Notes under the pieces: generated by a model
The model's input: the letters and a program-made list of their open reading frames with translations, nothing else
What the model was told of the DNA's origin: nothing
Database searches by the model: none
NCBI RefSeq assembly: GCF_002099195.1
Contig: NZ_NBYX01000020.1
Span: 1-64,000 of the forward strand
Direction of reading: 5' to 3'
DNA: 64,000 bases
From: Burkholderia puraquae
Lineage (GTDB): Bacteria > Pseudomonadota > Gammaproteobacteria > Burkholderiales > Burkholderiaceae
Shown here: one piece after another, positions 1 to 8,859 of the stretch
Layout: each line of letters begins with the position of its first letter
Position numbering within the stretch: the first letter of the stretch is position 1
Translations under genes and position numbers: made by a program

Positions 1-424
1 GCTGGCCGCCCGACAACTGGCCCGGGAACTTGTGCGCATGCGCCTTCAGGCCGACGCGATCGAGCAGCTTCATGCCCTTGTCGTTCGCCTCGTCCTTGCC
101 GCGGCCGAGCACCTTGACCTGCGCGAGCGTCAGGTTCTCGGTGATCGACAGGTGCGGGAACAGCTCGAAATGCTGGAACACCATCCCGACCTTCGAGCGC
201 AGCTTCGACAGGTTCGTCTTCTTGTCGCCGACCGACTGGCCGTTCACGAGGATCTCGCCCTGCTGGAACGGCTCGAGGCCGTTCACGGTCTTGATCAGCG
301 TCGACTTGCCCGAGCCCGACGGGCCGCACACGACGACCACTTCGCCTTTCTTGACCTCGGTCGTGCAGTCGGAGAGGACCTGAAACTGGCCGTACCACTT
401 CGAAACGTTCTTGATGGAAATCAT
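1..424 (-). CDS. gltL: Glutamate/aspartate ABC importer ATPase GltL (partial, N-terminal part)
   Basis: The first 141 codons of an amino-acid ABC transporter ATPase are present; the gene runs off the left edge. It would power GltJK at the inner membrane. Visible parts are the Walker A loop GPSGSGKST at about residues 34-42, the Q-loop segment MVFQHFELFPH and the start of the LSGGQ signature exactly at the window edge. Walker B and the H-loop are outside. The ATG overlaps the gltK stop in an ATGA, so translation is probably coupled. It is the last visible gene of gltI-gltJ-gltK-gltL. Family identity is firm; the glutamate/aspartate substrate is inferred from GltI and the order. Confidence 0.93.
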   Translation of the reverse strand, partial: MISIKNVSKWYGQFQVLSDCTTEVKKGEVVVVCGPSGSGKSTLIKTVNGLEPFQQGEILVNGQSVGDKKTNLSKLRSKVGMVFQHFELFPHLSITENLTLAQVKVLGRGKDEANDKGMKLLDRVGLKAHAHKFPGQLSGGQ

Positions 425-1101
425 CTTGTGACCTTTTTCTGGAGACCCTTGACGAGAGCAGACGCCAACGAGCAAATCACGAAATAACATGCGCCGGCGA
501 ACAGGACCATCTCGACGGTCGTGCCGTCGCGATCGCCGACGTTGGCCGCCGTGCGGAAGAAGTCCGCGAGACTGATCACGTACACGAGCGACGTATCCTG
601 GAACAGGACGATCGCCTGCGTGAGCAGCAGCGGGATCATCGCGCGAAACGCCTGCGGCAGGATCACGAGGCGCATCGCCTGCGCGTAGTTCATGCCGAGC
701 GCGAACGCGGCATTCACCTGCCCGCGCGGCACCGCCTGGATGCCGGCGCGGATGATCTCGGAATAATACGCGGCTTCGAACAGCGAGAACGCGACCATCG
801 CCGACGCGAGGCGGATGTCGATCGTCGGCGACAACCCGAGCACGCCCTGCAGCAGCTGCGGCACGATCAGGAAGAACCACAGCAGCACCATCACGAGCGG
901 AATCGAGCGGAACACCGTCACGTACGCTTTCGCGAACCACGCGAGCGGCTTCACGCCGGACAGCCGCAGCAGCGCCAGCAGCGTGCCCCAGACGATGCCG
1001 ACCACGATCGCGATCAGCGTGATCTTGAACGTGACGATCGCCCCCGTCCACAGCGTCGGCAGCGCGCCGGGAATACTACTCCAGTCGAACTGATGCATCA
1101 C
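421..1101 (-). CDS. gltK: Glutamate/aspartate ABC importer permease GltK
   Basis: This 226-residue inner-membrane permease of the polar amino-acid (HisM/GltK) type forms the translocation channel with GltJ. The sequence is strongly hydrophobic with about five membrane spans. It contains the cytoplasmic EAA loop that contacts the ATPase (EAAYYSEIIRAGIQAVPRGQ, about residues 109-128). The start overlaps the gltJ stop by 4 bp (ATGA) and the stop overlaps gltL in the same way, which indicates tight translational coupling in one operon. Length is typical of the family. Confidence 0.94.
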   Translation of the reverse strand: MMHQFDWSSIPGALPTLWTGAIVTFKITLIAIVVGIVWGTLLALLRLSGVKPLAWFAKAYVTVFRSIPLVMVLLWFFLIVPQLLQGVLGLSPTIDIRLASAMVAFSLFEAAYYSEIIRAGIQAVPRGQVNAAFALGMNYAQAMRLVILPQAFRAMIPLLLTQAIVLFQDTSLVYVISLADFFRTAANVGDRDGTTVEMVLFAGACYFVICSLASALVKGLQKKVTR

Positions 1102-1844
1102 TTGCCTCCGATATAGCCGGGCAGCCGCGTACGGCCTTCGATCCAGCGCATGAACGCCATCACGACGAGGTTGATGATCACGTACGCGAGCGTCACCGCG
1201 ATGAACGATTCATAGGTCTGCGCGGTGTAGTCGACGAGCTGGCGCGCCTGCGCGGACAGGTCGAGCAGGCCGATCGTCGACGCGACGGCGGAGTTCTTGA
1301 AGATGTTCAGGAATTCCGACGTAAGCGGCGGCACGATGATCCGGTACGCGACGGGCAGCAGCACGTAGCGATACGTCTGCCATTGCGTGAAACCCATCGC
1401 GAGGCCGGCCGCGCGCTGGCCCTTCGGCAGCGCGTTGATCCCCGAGCGCACCTGTTCGCACACGCGCGCGCCCGTGAACAGGCCGAGACAGATGATCGAC
1501 GCGGTAAAGAACTGCGTGGTGGGCGGCAACTGCTTGATCCAGGTGCCGATCGACGCAGGCAGCAGTTCGGGTATCACGAGATACCAGACGAAGAACTGCA
1601 CGATCAGCGGAATGTTCCGGAAGATCGACACGTACACGGTGCCGATCGCGGACAGCCATTTGTTCGGCACGGTGCGCAGCACGCCGAACAGCGAACCGAC
1701 GATCAGCGCGATGACCCAGGCGACGAGCGACACTTCGATCGTCACCCAGAAGCCGGACATCAGCCATCCGAAATAAGTCGTCGGCTCGCCGGTCGACACG
1801 GGGCTCAGGAAGATGCCCCAGTTCCAGTGGTAAGACATGGGCAA
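1098..1844 (-). CDS. gltJ: Glutamate/aspartate ABC importer permease GltJ
   Basis: This 248-residue permease pairs with GltK. It has a periplasmic N-terminal stretch (YHWNWGIFLSPV, typical of GltJ), several hydrophobic spans and an EAA-like loop (GARVCEQVRSGINALPKGQ, about residues 125-143). It follows gltI after a 78-bp gap carrying a hairpin and overlaps gltK by 4 bp. Family assignment is secure; the acidic amino-acid specificity is inherited from the operon. Confidence 0.94.
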   Translation of the reverse strand: MPMSYHWNWGIFLSPVSTGEPTTYFGWLMSGFWVTIEVSLVAWVIALIVGSLFGVLRTVPNKWLSAIGTVYVSIFRNIPLIVQFFVWYLVIPELLPASIGTWIKQLPPTTQFFTASIICLGLFTGARVCEQVRSGINALPKGQRAAGLAMGFTQWQTYRYVLLPVAYRIIVPPLTSEFLNIFKNSAVASTIGLLDLSAQARQLVDYTAQTYESFIAVTLAYVIINLVVMAFMRWIEGRTRLPGYIGGK

Positions 1845-1858
1845 GACTCCAGCAAAAA

Positions 1859-1889
1859 GAGACGGAAGAAGCGTGGCCTCTTCCGTCTC
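1859..1889 (-). repeat. Intercistronic hairpin between gltI and gltJ
   Basis: Arms GAGACGGAAGA (1859-1869) and TCTTCCGTCTC (1879-1889) are perfect 11-bp inverted repeats around a 9-nt loop. There is no T tract after it in the direction of transcription. In binding-protein operons such hairpins often protect the upstream mRNA from 3' decay or cause partial termination, so that the binding protein is made in excess of the permeases. That role is inferred. Confidence 0.75.
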
Positions 1890-1922
1890 ATTAGCGTCAT
1901 TTCTGCATCAACGGCCGTGCGG

Positions 1923-2816
1923 TCAGTCGAGCGCCTTGTCGTTCGGGTTCGCGTACAGCTTCTTCATCGAATCGGACAGCGGGAAGTTCAGGTTCAGCCC
2001 CTTCGGCGGGATCGGGTTCTCGAACCACTTCGCGTAGATCTTCGCGGCTTCGCCCGACTTCTCGACCTGCGAGATCGCATCGTCGACGACCTTCTTGAAG
2101 TCGGCGTCGCCCTTGCGCATCATGCAGCCGTAGGCTTCTTCCGATTGCGGCGTGCCGACGATCACCCACTCGCCCGGCTGCTTCGCCTTCGCACGCTCGC
2201 CCGCGAGCAGCGCGTCATCCATCATGAACGCGACCGCGCGGCCCGATTCCAGCGTATTGAAGGAATCGCCGTGATCCTTCGCGCTGATGATGTTCATGCC
2301 GAGCTGCTTGTCGTTGTTCATCTTGCGCAGCAGGCGCTCCGACGTCGTGCCGGCAGTGGTCACGACCGTCTTGCCCTTCAGGTCGGCGAAATCCTTGACG
2401 CCCGAATCCTTCTTCGTCATCAGGCGCGTGCCGATCACGAAGATCGTGTCGGAGAACGCAGCCTGCTGCTGGCGTTCGGTGTTGTTGGTCGTCGAGCCGC
2501 ACTCGATATCGACCGTGCCGTTCTGCACCAGCGGAATGCGGTTCTGCGACGTGACGGGGATGTTCTTCACCTGCAGGTTCGGCAGGTTCAGCTTCTTCTT
2601 CACCGCGTCGACCACCTTCAGCTGGAATTCGCGCGAATAGCCGACCACCTGCTGGTTCTGGTCATAGTAGGAGAACGGAATCGACGATTCGCGATGGCCC
2701 AGCGCGATCACGCCCGTGTCCTTGATCTTCTTCAGCGTGCCCGTCTCCTGAGCGTGCGCGCCGCTTGCGAACGCGCAAAGCGCCGCGACCATCAGGACTG
2801 CCTTGTGGTATTTCAT
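1923..2816 (-). CDS. gltI: Glutamate/aspartate periplasmic binding protein GltI
   Basis: This 297-residue periplasmic solute-binding protein (family 3) captures acidic amino acids for GltJKL. The signal peptide is MKYHKAVLMVAALCAFASGAHA, with AQETGTLKK at the mature N terminus. Core features include the ligand-loop region HRESSIPFSYYDQNQ and the hinge segment CGSTTNNTERQ. A second in-frame ATG at 2825 would add MTK, but the AAGGAG at 2826-2831 touches that ATG with no spacer while lying 9 nt from the ATG at 2816. The shorter start is therefore chosen. It is the first gene of the operon. Confidence 0.94.
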   Translation of the reverse strand: MKYHKAVLMVAALCAFASGAHAQETGTLKKIKDTGVIALGHRESSIPFSYYDQNQQVVGYSREFQLKVVDAVKKKLNLPNLQVKNIPVTSQNRIPLVQNGTVDIECGSTTNNTERQQQAAFSDTIFVIGTRLMTKKDSGVKDFADLKGKTVVTTAGTTSERLLRKMNNDKQLGMNIISAKDHGDSFNTLESGRAVAFMMDDALLAGERAKAKQPGEWVIVGTPQSEEAYGCMMRKGDADFKKVVDDAISQVEKSGEAAKIYAKWFENPIPPKGLNLNFPLSDSMKKLYANPNDKALD

Positions 2817-2825
2817 TTTGGTCAT

Positions 2826-2831
2826 CTCCTT
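2826..2831 (-). promoter_or_regulatory. Ribosome binding site that fixes the gltI start
   Basis: AAGGAG on the minus strand sits 9 nt before the ATG at 2816 and 0 nt before the upstream ATG at 2825. Only the former spacing is workable, which gives MKYHKAV as the N terminus. The AT-rich stretch 2850-2885 upstream probably holds the operon promoter, but no convincing -35/-10 pair was found. Confidence 0.75.
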
Positions 2832-2947
2832 GGCTAAAACCCGCGCCAGTGTATCAAAGTAATATTTTTGAAAGTACTGGTTGTTTACCGCACTACGAAT
2901 CGCCCCGTGCGAAGCCTTCCTCCCGGCTCCGGGCGCCCGAATGCGCG

Positions 2948-2979
2948 CGCGGGCGATGCCGGATCCGGCATCGCCCGCG
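2948..2979 (-). terminator. 32-bp perfect palindrome downstream of the Glu dehydrogenase gene
   Basis: The segment 2948-2979 is a perfect palindrome centred on GGATCC, with 16-bp arms beginning CGCGGGCGATGCC. It lies 56 bp after the gdhA stop and upstream of gltI, so it most likely ends gdhA transcription. There is no T run after it, so a processing or factor-dependent stop site, or a protein-binding site, is also possible. Confidence 0.55.
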
Positions 2980-3034
2980 AGGGTTCATATCCGCAATCGG
3001 GTGGATTGCGTCATGAATTGATCATAGTCAACGA

Positions 3035-4321
3035 TCAGGGGTAGAGGCCACGCATTTCGCGCGCCATCAGGATGCGCTTGCACGCAACGATGAACGCTGC
3101 CGTGCGCACCGACACCTTGTGCTCTTCCGCGACCGCCCACACGCCGGAGAACGCTTCGCGCATCACGCGTTCGAGACGATGGTTGATCTCGTCTTCCGTC
3201 CAGAAGAAGCTCGAGAAATCCTGCACCCATTCGAAGTACGACACGGTCACGCCGCCCGCATTCGCGATCACGTCGGGGATCACGAGCACGCCGTTCGCGG
3301 TCAGGATGTCGTCGGCCGCCGTCGTCGTCGGGCCGTTCGCGCCTTCGACGATGATCTTCGTGCGGATCTTCGCTGCGTTCTTCTCGGTGATCTGGTTTTC
3401 CAGTGCCGCCGGGATCAGGATATCGGTTTCGACCGTCCAGAACTCGTCGTTCGGCATCGGCTCCGCGCCTTCGAAGCCCGCGACGCCGCCCGTGCGGGCA
3501 ACGTGGTCGAGCAGCTTGTTCGAATCGAGGCCGGCCGGCTGGTAGATCGTGCCCGTGTGATCCTGCACCGCGATCACCTTCGAACCCGCTTCCTGGAACA
3601 GCTTCGCCGCGATGCCGCCGACGTTGCCGAAGCCCTGCACGGCGATGCGTGCGCCTTCGATCTCGAGGCCCTTCTTCTTCGCCGCTTCGCAGCCGACGAC
3701 GAACACGCCGCGGCCCGTTGCTTCCTTGCGGCCGAGCGAACCGCCGAGCGCGATCGGCTTGCCGGTCACGACGCCGGTCGACGTCTGGCCCTGGTTCATC
3801 GAGTACGTGTCCATCATCCACGCCATCACCTGTTCGTTGGTGTTGACGTCCGGCGCCGGAATATCGGTGTTCGGGCCGATGATGATGCCGATTTCGCTGG
3901 TGTAGCGGCGCGTCACGCGCTCGAGCTCACCACGCGACAGCTTGCGCGGGTCGACGCGGATACCGCCCTTCGCGCCGCCGTACGGCACGTTCACGGCTGC
4001 GTTCTTGACCGACATCCATGCGGACAGTGCCATCACTTCCGACAGCGTCACGTCCTGGTGGTAGCGCACGCCGCCCTTGCCGGGGCCGCGCGACACGTTG
4101 TGCTGCACGCGATAGCCTTCGAAGTGCGCGACGGTGCCGTTGTCGAGCTCGATGGGGCAGTCGACGATCAGGATGCGCTTCGGGCGCTTCAGCGTTTCGA
4201 GCCAGCGCGACAGCGAGCCGAGGTACGGCGCGACGCGATCGACTTGCTGAAGGTAGTTGCCCCACGGGCCGAGATCGTCGGCGTGCAGGTAGGACGGGAT
4301 GGACTGCAATTGCGAAGACAT
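3035..4321 (-). CDS. gdhA: Glu/Leu/Phe/Val-type glutamate dehydrogenase
   Basis: This 428-residue enzyme catalyses the reversible oxidative deamination of glutamate to 2-oxoglutarate. The substrate lysine is in GPGKGGVRYH (79-88, K82). The catalytic lysine is in NVPYGGAKGGIRVDP (111-125, K118). The dinucleotide loop is GFGNVGG (230-236). Length and sequence fit the short NAD-type (GudB/RocG-like) group rather than the 450-residue NADP anabolic enzymes. An upstream in-frame ATG at 4339 was rejected because GGAG lies 5 nt before the ATG at 4321. Its position next to the glutamate importer suggests glutamate catabolism. Coenzyme preference is inferred. Confidence 0.92.
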   Translation of the reverse strand: MSSQLQSIPSYLHADDLGPWGNYLQQVDRVAPYLGSLSRWLETLKRPKRILIVDCPIELDNGTVAHFEGYRVQHNVSRGPGKGGVRYHQDVTLSEVMALSAWMSVKNAAVNVPYGGAKGGIRVDPRKLSRGELERVTRRYTSEIGIIIGPNTDIPAPDVNTNEQVMAWMMDTYSMNQGQTSTGVVTGKPIALGGSLGRKEATGRGVFVVGCEAAKKKGLEIEGARIAVQGFGNVGGIAAKLFQEAGSKVIAVQDHTGTIYQPAGLDSNKLLDHVARTGGVAGFEGAEPMPNDEFWTVETDILIPAALENQITEKNAAKIRTKIIVEGANGPTTTAADDILTANGVLVIPDVIANAGGVTVSYFEWVQDFSSFFWTEDEINHRLERVMREAFSGVWAVAEEHKVSVRTAAFIVACKRILMAREMRGLYP

Positions 4322-4598
4322 GGATGCTCCAACGGTCAACAGGTGCGCACATTGTCGAAAAACCCGTTTTTTTTATCCAATGCCGTTTGCTTATTCGATT
4401 ATGCGTTTCTTGCATGACCGCGATTTTTCGCAAATCTGCGGTCGATTTGCGCAAGAACGCACGCGATCGGTCGTGCATCGGGTGCGTGAAAAATCGTGTT
4501 TCCCGGGTGCGGGACAGCCGCCGGACAGCCGGCCGACAGGTGCCGCAAGCTCGACGACAGCCGGCCGGCCCGGCCGCTCGACGGTTAACCGCCCACGG

Positions 4599-5552
4599 TT
4601 AACCTGCGGTTTCGCGCAGTTCGTCGCGCACGACGTCCCACAGCGCACGCACGAGCTTCTGCCGCGGATCGTCGCCCTGCAGCGCGAGCTTGTCGCAGTA
4701 CAGCCGGATTTCCATCGTCAGCGTGAACGGGTACGCGCCGCCACGCACCGACCGGTCGAGCCGGAGCAGGCGGCCGCCCGCGACCGCATCCTCGACCGCA
4801 CTGTGCGGCAGGAACGCGATGCCGTGACCCGCGAGCGCCATCGCCTTCAACCCTTCGGCCATGTCGGTTTCATAGACGCGATCGAGGAACAGCCGCGTCG
4901 GCGCGTTCGCGACAATGACCTCCGTCATCCGGCCGAGATACGCGTTCGGCGTATATGACAGGTACGGCACGCGCGCGTCGGCCGTGCCGGGCAGCGTATA
5001 GCGCGGCCGCCCGGTGCGGCCCGGCGCCGAGAACGGGCTGATCGGCTCGCTGCCGAGGATCAGCATGTCGTAGCGCGCCGGGTCGAGCGCGACCGGATGG
5101 CTCGGGTGGTGGTAGCCCATCACGAGATCGCAGCCGCCCTCGACGAGCGACAGCACCGCATCGTGCACGTTCAGCGCGCGCAGCCGCGTGTGGACCTGGC
5201 CCATCTTCGCCTCGATCCGCTGCAGCCAGCGCGGGAAATACGTGAGCGACAGCGTGTGCGGCACCGCGAACTCGATCGTCGGCACCGGCGCGCCGACATG
5301 GCCGCGCAGCAGCGTGCGCGCCTCGTGCGCCTGCGACAGCATCGTCAGCGCCTGTTCGTAGAAGATCTGCCCGGCCTGCGTGAGCCGTGTCGGATAGACC
5401 GAACGATCGATCAGTTCGGTCGCGAGCCATGCCTCGAGCGCCTGGATGCGCCGCGAAAACGCCGGCTGCGACACGTGCCGCAGCTCGGCGGACCGGCTAA
5501 AGCTGCGCGTTTCCGCGAGCGAAACGAAGTCTTCGAGCCATTTCAGTTCCAT
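4599..5552 (-). CDS. LysR-family regulator, HypT (YjiE)-like
   Basis: This 317-residue LysR protein starts MELKWLEDFVSLAETRSFSRSAELRHVSQPAFSRR, a winged HTH in residues 1-60 very like E. coli HypT/QseD, the hypochlorite-responsive regulator. The co-inducer domain follows. It is divergent from purB with about 230 bp between the starts. The stop codon lies inside the second of two ACGGTTAACC repeats (4581-4590 and 4595-4604). The same frame stays open far upstream, across purB, but that extension is antisense and was discarded. The HypT role is inferred from the HTH only; LysR membership is certain. Confidence 0.88.
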   Translation of the reverse strand: MELKWLEDFVSLAETRSFSRSAELRHVSQPAFSRRIQALEAWLATELIDRSVYPTRLTQAGQIFYEQALTMLSQAHEARTLLRGHVGAPVPTIEFAVPHTLSLTYFPRWLQRIEAKMGQVHTRLRALNVHDAVLSLVEGGCDLVMGYHHPSHPVALDPARYDMLILGSEPISPFSAPGRTGRPRYTLPGTADARVPYLSYTPNAYLGRMTEVIVANAPTRLFLDRVYETDMAEGLKAMALAGHGIAFLPHSAVEDAVAGGRLLRLDRSVRGGAYPFTLTMEIRLYCDKLALQGDDPRQKLVRALWDVVRDELRETAG

Positions 5553-5783
5553 GCAGGCGGGCGCGGCGGGCGGCGGTCGGGAGGAAGCCTGCATTCTACC
5601 GGCGGGCGGGCCCCACCGGCGGCGCGGCGAGCGGCTCGGCGCCCTGCCGCGGACGGGTGGCGGCGCGGCTTCCGCACGCGCTGGCGCCTGCCGGCCGCGC
5701 GCGACCGGGATCGTCCCGCGCCAATGGTAAAATGCCGGATTCTCCCTCCCCTCGCTCGACCCGGCCCCAAGGCCCGCCCGATC

Positions 5784-7172
5784 ATGTCCGACACTCGTCC
5801 CGATACGCTTTTCGCCCTCACCGCGCTCTCGCCCATCGACGGCCGCTACGCCAGCAAGACCGAAGCGCTGCGCGACTGGCTCTCCGAAGCCGCCTTCATG
5901 CGCCACCGCGTCACCGTCGAGGTGCACTGGCTGATCGCGCTGTCGCGCGCCGGCTTCGCGGAAGTCCCGCGCTTCTCCGATGCGTCCGAACAGTTCCTGC
6001 TGCAGCTCGCCGAGCGCTTCACCGCGCACGATGCCGCCCGCATCAAGGAAATCGAGCGCGTGACGAACCACGACGTGAAGGCCGTCGAATACTGGCTGAA
6101 GGAATCGGTCAAGGGCCAGGAAGAACTCGAAAAGGCCAGCGAATTCATCCACTTCGCGTGCACGTCGGAAGACATCAACAACACGTCGCACGGGATGATG
6201 CTCGCCGGCGCGCGCGAGCACGTGATCCTGCCGGCGCTGCGCACGGTCTACCAGCGCCTCGTCGCACTCTCGCACGCGCACGCCGAGCAGCCGATGCTGT
6301 CGCGCACGCACGGCCAGCCGGCCAGCCCGACGACGCTCGGCAAGGAACTCGCGAACGTCGCGGCCCGCCTCGCCCGTGCAATCACGCGCATCGAGAAGGT
6401 CGAGATCCTCGGCAAGATGAACGGTGCGGTCGGCAACTTCAACGCGCATCTTTCGGCGTATCCGGAATTCGACTGGGAAGCGTTTTCGCGCGACGTGATC
6501 GAGAACCGCCTGAAGCTCACGTTCAACCCGTACACGATCCAGATCGAGCCGCACGACTACATGGCCGAGCTGTTCGACGCCGTGGCGCGCGCGAACACGA
6601 TCCTGCTCGACCTCGACCGCGACGTGTGGGGCTATATCTCGGTCGGCTACTTCAAGCAGAAGACGAAGGCCGGTGAAATCGGCTCGTCGACGATGCCGCA
6701 CAAGGTCAACCCGATCGACTTCGAGAATTCGGAAGGCAACCTCGGCCTCGCGAACGCGACGCTGCGCCATCTCGCCGACAAGCTGCCGGTGTCGCGCTGG
6801 CAGCGCGACCTGACCGACTCGACGGTGCTGCGCAACATGGGTGTCGCGCTCGGCTACTCGCTGCTCGCGTACGACTCGCTGATCCGCGGCCTCGACAAGC
6901 TCGAAGTGAACCCGCAGCGCCTGAACGAAGACCTCGACAACTGCTGGGAAGTGCTCGCTGAGCCGGTGCAGACGGTAATGCGCCGCTACGGCATCGAGAA
7001 CCCGTACGAGCAGTTGAAGGAACTGACGCGCGGCAAGGGCATCACGCGCGAAGCGCTGCAGGAATTCGTCGGTACGCTCGCGATCCCGCAAGATGCGAAG
7101 GACCGCCTGCTCGCGATGACGCCTGCGTCGTACATCGGCAAGGCCGTCGAGCTCGCGAAGCGGATCGCGTAA
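5784..7172 (+). CDS. purB: Adenylosuccinate lyase
   Basis: This 462-residue enzyme catalyses two fumarate-releasing steps of purine synthesis: SAICAR to AICAR, and adenylosuccinate to AMP. Family motifs are TSEDINNTSHG (127-137), SRTHGQPASPTTLGKE (173-188, with the general acid H176) and the signature SSTMPHKVNP (301-310). Length matches the E. coli-type enzyme. The ATG at 5784 gives the usual N terminus (TLFALTALSPIDGRYASKT). A TAAAAT at 5728-5733 could be its -10 element, but the -35 is weak. It ends at a strong bidirectional terminator. Confidence 0.96.
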   Translation: MSDTRPDTLFALTALSPIDGRYASKTEALRDWLSEAAFMRHRVTVEVHWLIALSRAGFAEVPRFSDASEQFLLQLAERFTAHDAARIKEIERVTNHDVKAVEYWLKESVKGQEELEKASEFIHFACTSEDINNTSHGMMLAGAREHVILPALRTVYQRLVALSHAHAEQPMLSRTHGQPASPTTLGKELANVAARLARAITRIEKVEILGKMNGAVGNFNAHLSAYPEFDWEAFSRDVIENRLKLTFNPYTIQIEPHDYMAELFDAVARANTILLDLDRDVWGYISVGYFKQKTKAGEIGSSTMPHKVNPIDFENSEGNLGLANATLRHLADKLPVSRWQRDLTDSTVLRNMGVALGYSLLAYDSLIRGLDKLEVNPQRLNEDLDNCWEVLAEPVQTVMRRYGIENPYEQLKELTRGKGITREALQEFVGTLAIPQDAKDRLLAMTPASYIGKAVELAKRIA

Positions 7173-7194
7173 GCGCCGCCGTCTCCGCACGTAG

Positions 7195-7229
7195 AAAAGC
7201 CCGATGCGAGCGATCGCATCGGGCTTTTT
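7195..7229. terminator. Bidirectional intrinsic terminator, purB / FAD oxidoreductase
   Basis: An AAAAGCCCGATGCGA arm, a GCGA loop and a TCGCATCGGGCTTTTT arm form a long GC stem with T runs on both strands. It lies between the convergent purB and 7249-8670 genes. Confidence 0.93.
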
Positions 7230-7248
7230 CATTGCCTGCCGCAGTCCG

Positions 7249-8670
7249 TCAGAACGAGATCATCCGCCCCGGGTTGAGCGCGCTCATCACGCTCATCGCG
7301 GCCTTCGCAGCGGGAATCGCGATCGGCGACAACTGACGGCCGAGCGGAATCGCACGATGGTCGATGCCGGTCAGCATCGAGAAATCGTCGTTGCGGCCGA
7401 CGAAATCGTCGCAGATCGCCTTGCCGATCCGCACCGTCTGCGCGACGCCGTGGCCGCTCCAGCCCTGCACCATGTACATCGGCACGCGGCCGTCGGTCTT
7501 GCGGCTGTCGGTCGCGCCGTTCAGCGTGAAGTCGCTGACGCCGCTCCAGCAGTAGTCGAGCGCGAAGCTGCCGTCGGCCTGCGGAAACACCGTGTTCAGC
7601 CGCGTCAGCAGATACGCGTTGACGTCGGGCTGCGCCCAGCAGCTGCCGGTACCCTGCCCGCCGAACAGCAACCGGTTGCCGCGCACCGGCCGGTAGTAGT
7701 CGATCTGGAACTGCGTGTCGTACACGGGCATGCCGGCCGGCATCAGCGTCGCGACATCGACGTCGAGCGGCGCCGTCACGCTCACGTACGTGAAGAACGG
7801 CACCGTGGTCGCCGTGCCGTCGTCGAGCAGCCGGAACGTCGTGTTGTGCAGCGCGAGCACGACCCCCTTGCGCGCGGTGATCGTGCCGCCCGGCGTCGTC
7901 GCGACGACGCCCGCCGGCGTCTCGTCGAGTTCGAGCACCTCGGTGCCCTCGAACAGCGCGCCGCCGTTCAGCCGGAAGCCGTGCACGAGGCCGCGCACCA
8001 GCGCGAGCGGATGGATCTGCCCGCCGATCGCATCGATCGCCGCGCCGTGATACAGCCCCGAGCGCACGTATTCGTCGTGCAGCTGATGGCGGCCGACGAG
8101 CGTCACGCCCGCGTCGCCGAGATGGCGGCGCGCATCCGCGCCGTCCAGCAGCGCGCTCATGTGGCCCGGATGGACCGCCGCCGTAATGTGGCCGCGCTTG
8201 CGGTCGAGCTCGAGCGCGTAACGCGCGCCGATCGCATCGATCAGGTCCATCGATTCGGCCGATGCGAAGCGCCACAGCCGCTTCGCGTCGTCGTGCGGCA
8301 GGTGGTCGATCATGTCGGCGGCTTCCCAGCGCGCGAGGCCGGGCGTGAGCTGCCCGCCGTTGCGGCCCGACGCGGCCGAGCCGACGTGGTGCTTGTCGAC
8401 GAGGATCGTGTCGACGCCCGCCTCGGCGAGATGCAGCGCGGCCGACGCGCCGAGCAGGCCCGCGCCGATCACGAGCACGTCGCATACGGCGTCGTGCGCA
8501 AGCGGCGCGCTGTTCGCGTGACGCGACAGCGACGCCTCGTACCAGTTCGCCGGGCGCTCGCCGTCGTAGCGGGCCGGGTCGCACCAGTTCCAGTTGTCCT
8601 TTTCGATGTTCAGTTGCGTTTGCTCGAAACGCGATTCCCCCTGGATCAGGGGTGGATTGTTGAAAGTCAT
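7249..8670 (-). CDS. FAD-dependent amine/amino-acid oxidoreductase (PuuB/OrdL-like)
   Basis: This 473-residue DAO-family flavoprotein has the FAD-binding loop VLVIGAGLLGASAALHL (65-81) and the ASGRNGGQ flavin motif that follows. The RNGG motif and the N-terminal WYEASL segment resemble gamma-glutamylputrescine oxidoreductase and related amine oxidases, so a role in polyamine or amino-acid catabolism is plausible. The substrate cannot be read from sequence. The ATG at 8670 (MTFNNPPLIQ) is preferred, although its SD is poor; an ATG at 8745 is in frame. It is divergent from a TetR regulator with two operators between them. Confidence 0.85.
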   Translation of the reverse strand: MTFNNPPLIQGESRFEQTQLNIEKDNWNWCDPARYDGERPANWYEASLSRHANSAPLAHDAVCDVLVIGAGLLGASAALHLAEAGVDTILVDKHHVGSAASGRNGGQLTPGLARWEAADMIDHLPHDDAKRLWRFASAESMDLIDAIGARYALELDRKRGHITAAVHPGHMSALLDGADARRHLGDAGVTLVGRHQLHDEYVRSGLYHGAAIDAIGGQIHPLALVRGLVHGFRLNGGALFEGTEVLELDETPAGVVATTPGGTITARKGVVLALHNTTFRLLDDGTATTVPFFTYVSVTAPLDVDVATLMPAGMPVYDTQFQIDYYRPVRGNRLLFGGQGTGSCWAQPDVNAYLLTRLNTVFPQADGSFALDYCWSGVSDFTLNGATDSRKTDGRVPMYMVQGWSGHGVAQTVRIGKAICDDFVGRNDDFSMLTGIDHRAIPLGRQLSPIAIPAAKAAMSVMSALNPGRMISF

Positions 8671-8859
8671 GATTGCACTTGCATGGTCTTGGGCCGCCTG
8701 TCGAATAGCCTTCTGGCTTCGCGGGTGGGGCAGCCGGTTCCACATGGGTGTCAACGAGATAAAGGGGCGCGATAGCCCGTGTTGACGGCAGGCACGCTCG
8801 TGCCGCCTGGATCCCGGACTGTGCGAAAGCACGTATTGAAAGGTGCCGGGACACCCAAT

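Noticed and set aside
2817..2825. ATG at 2825 as the gltI start (MTKMKYH)
   Set aside because: The AAGGAG directly abuts that ATG, leaving no spacer; the ATG at 2816 has a 9-nt spacer.
5553..7232. Upstream extension of the LysR frame across purB (to 877 codons)
   Set aside because: Antisense to conserved purB; the LysR HTH starts naturally at the ATG at 5552.
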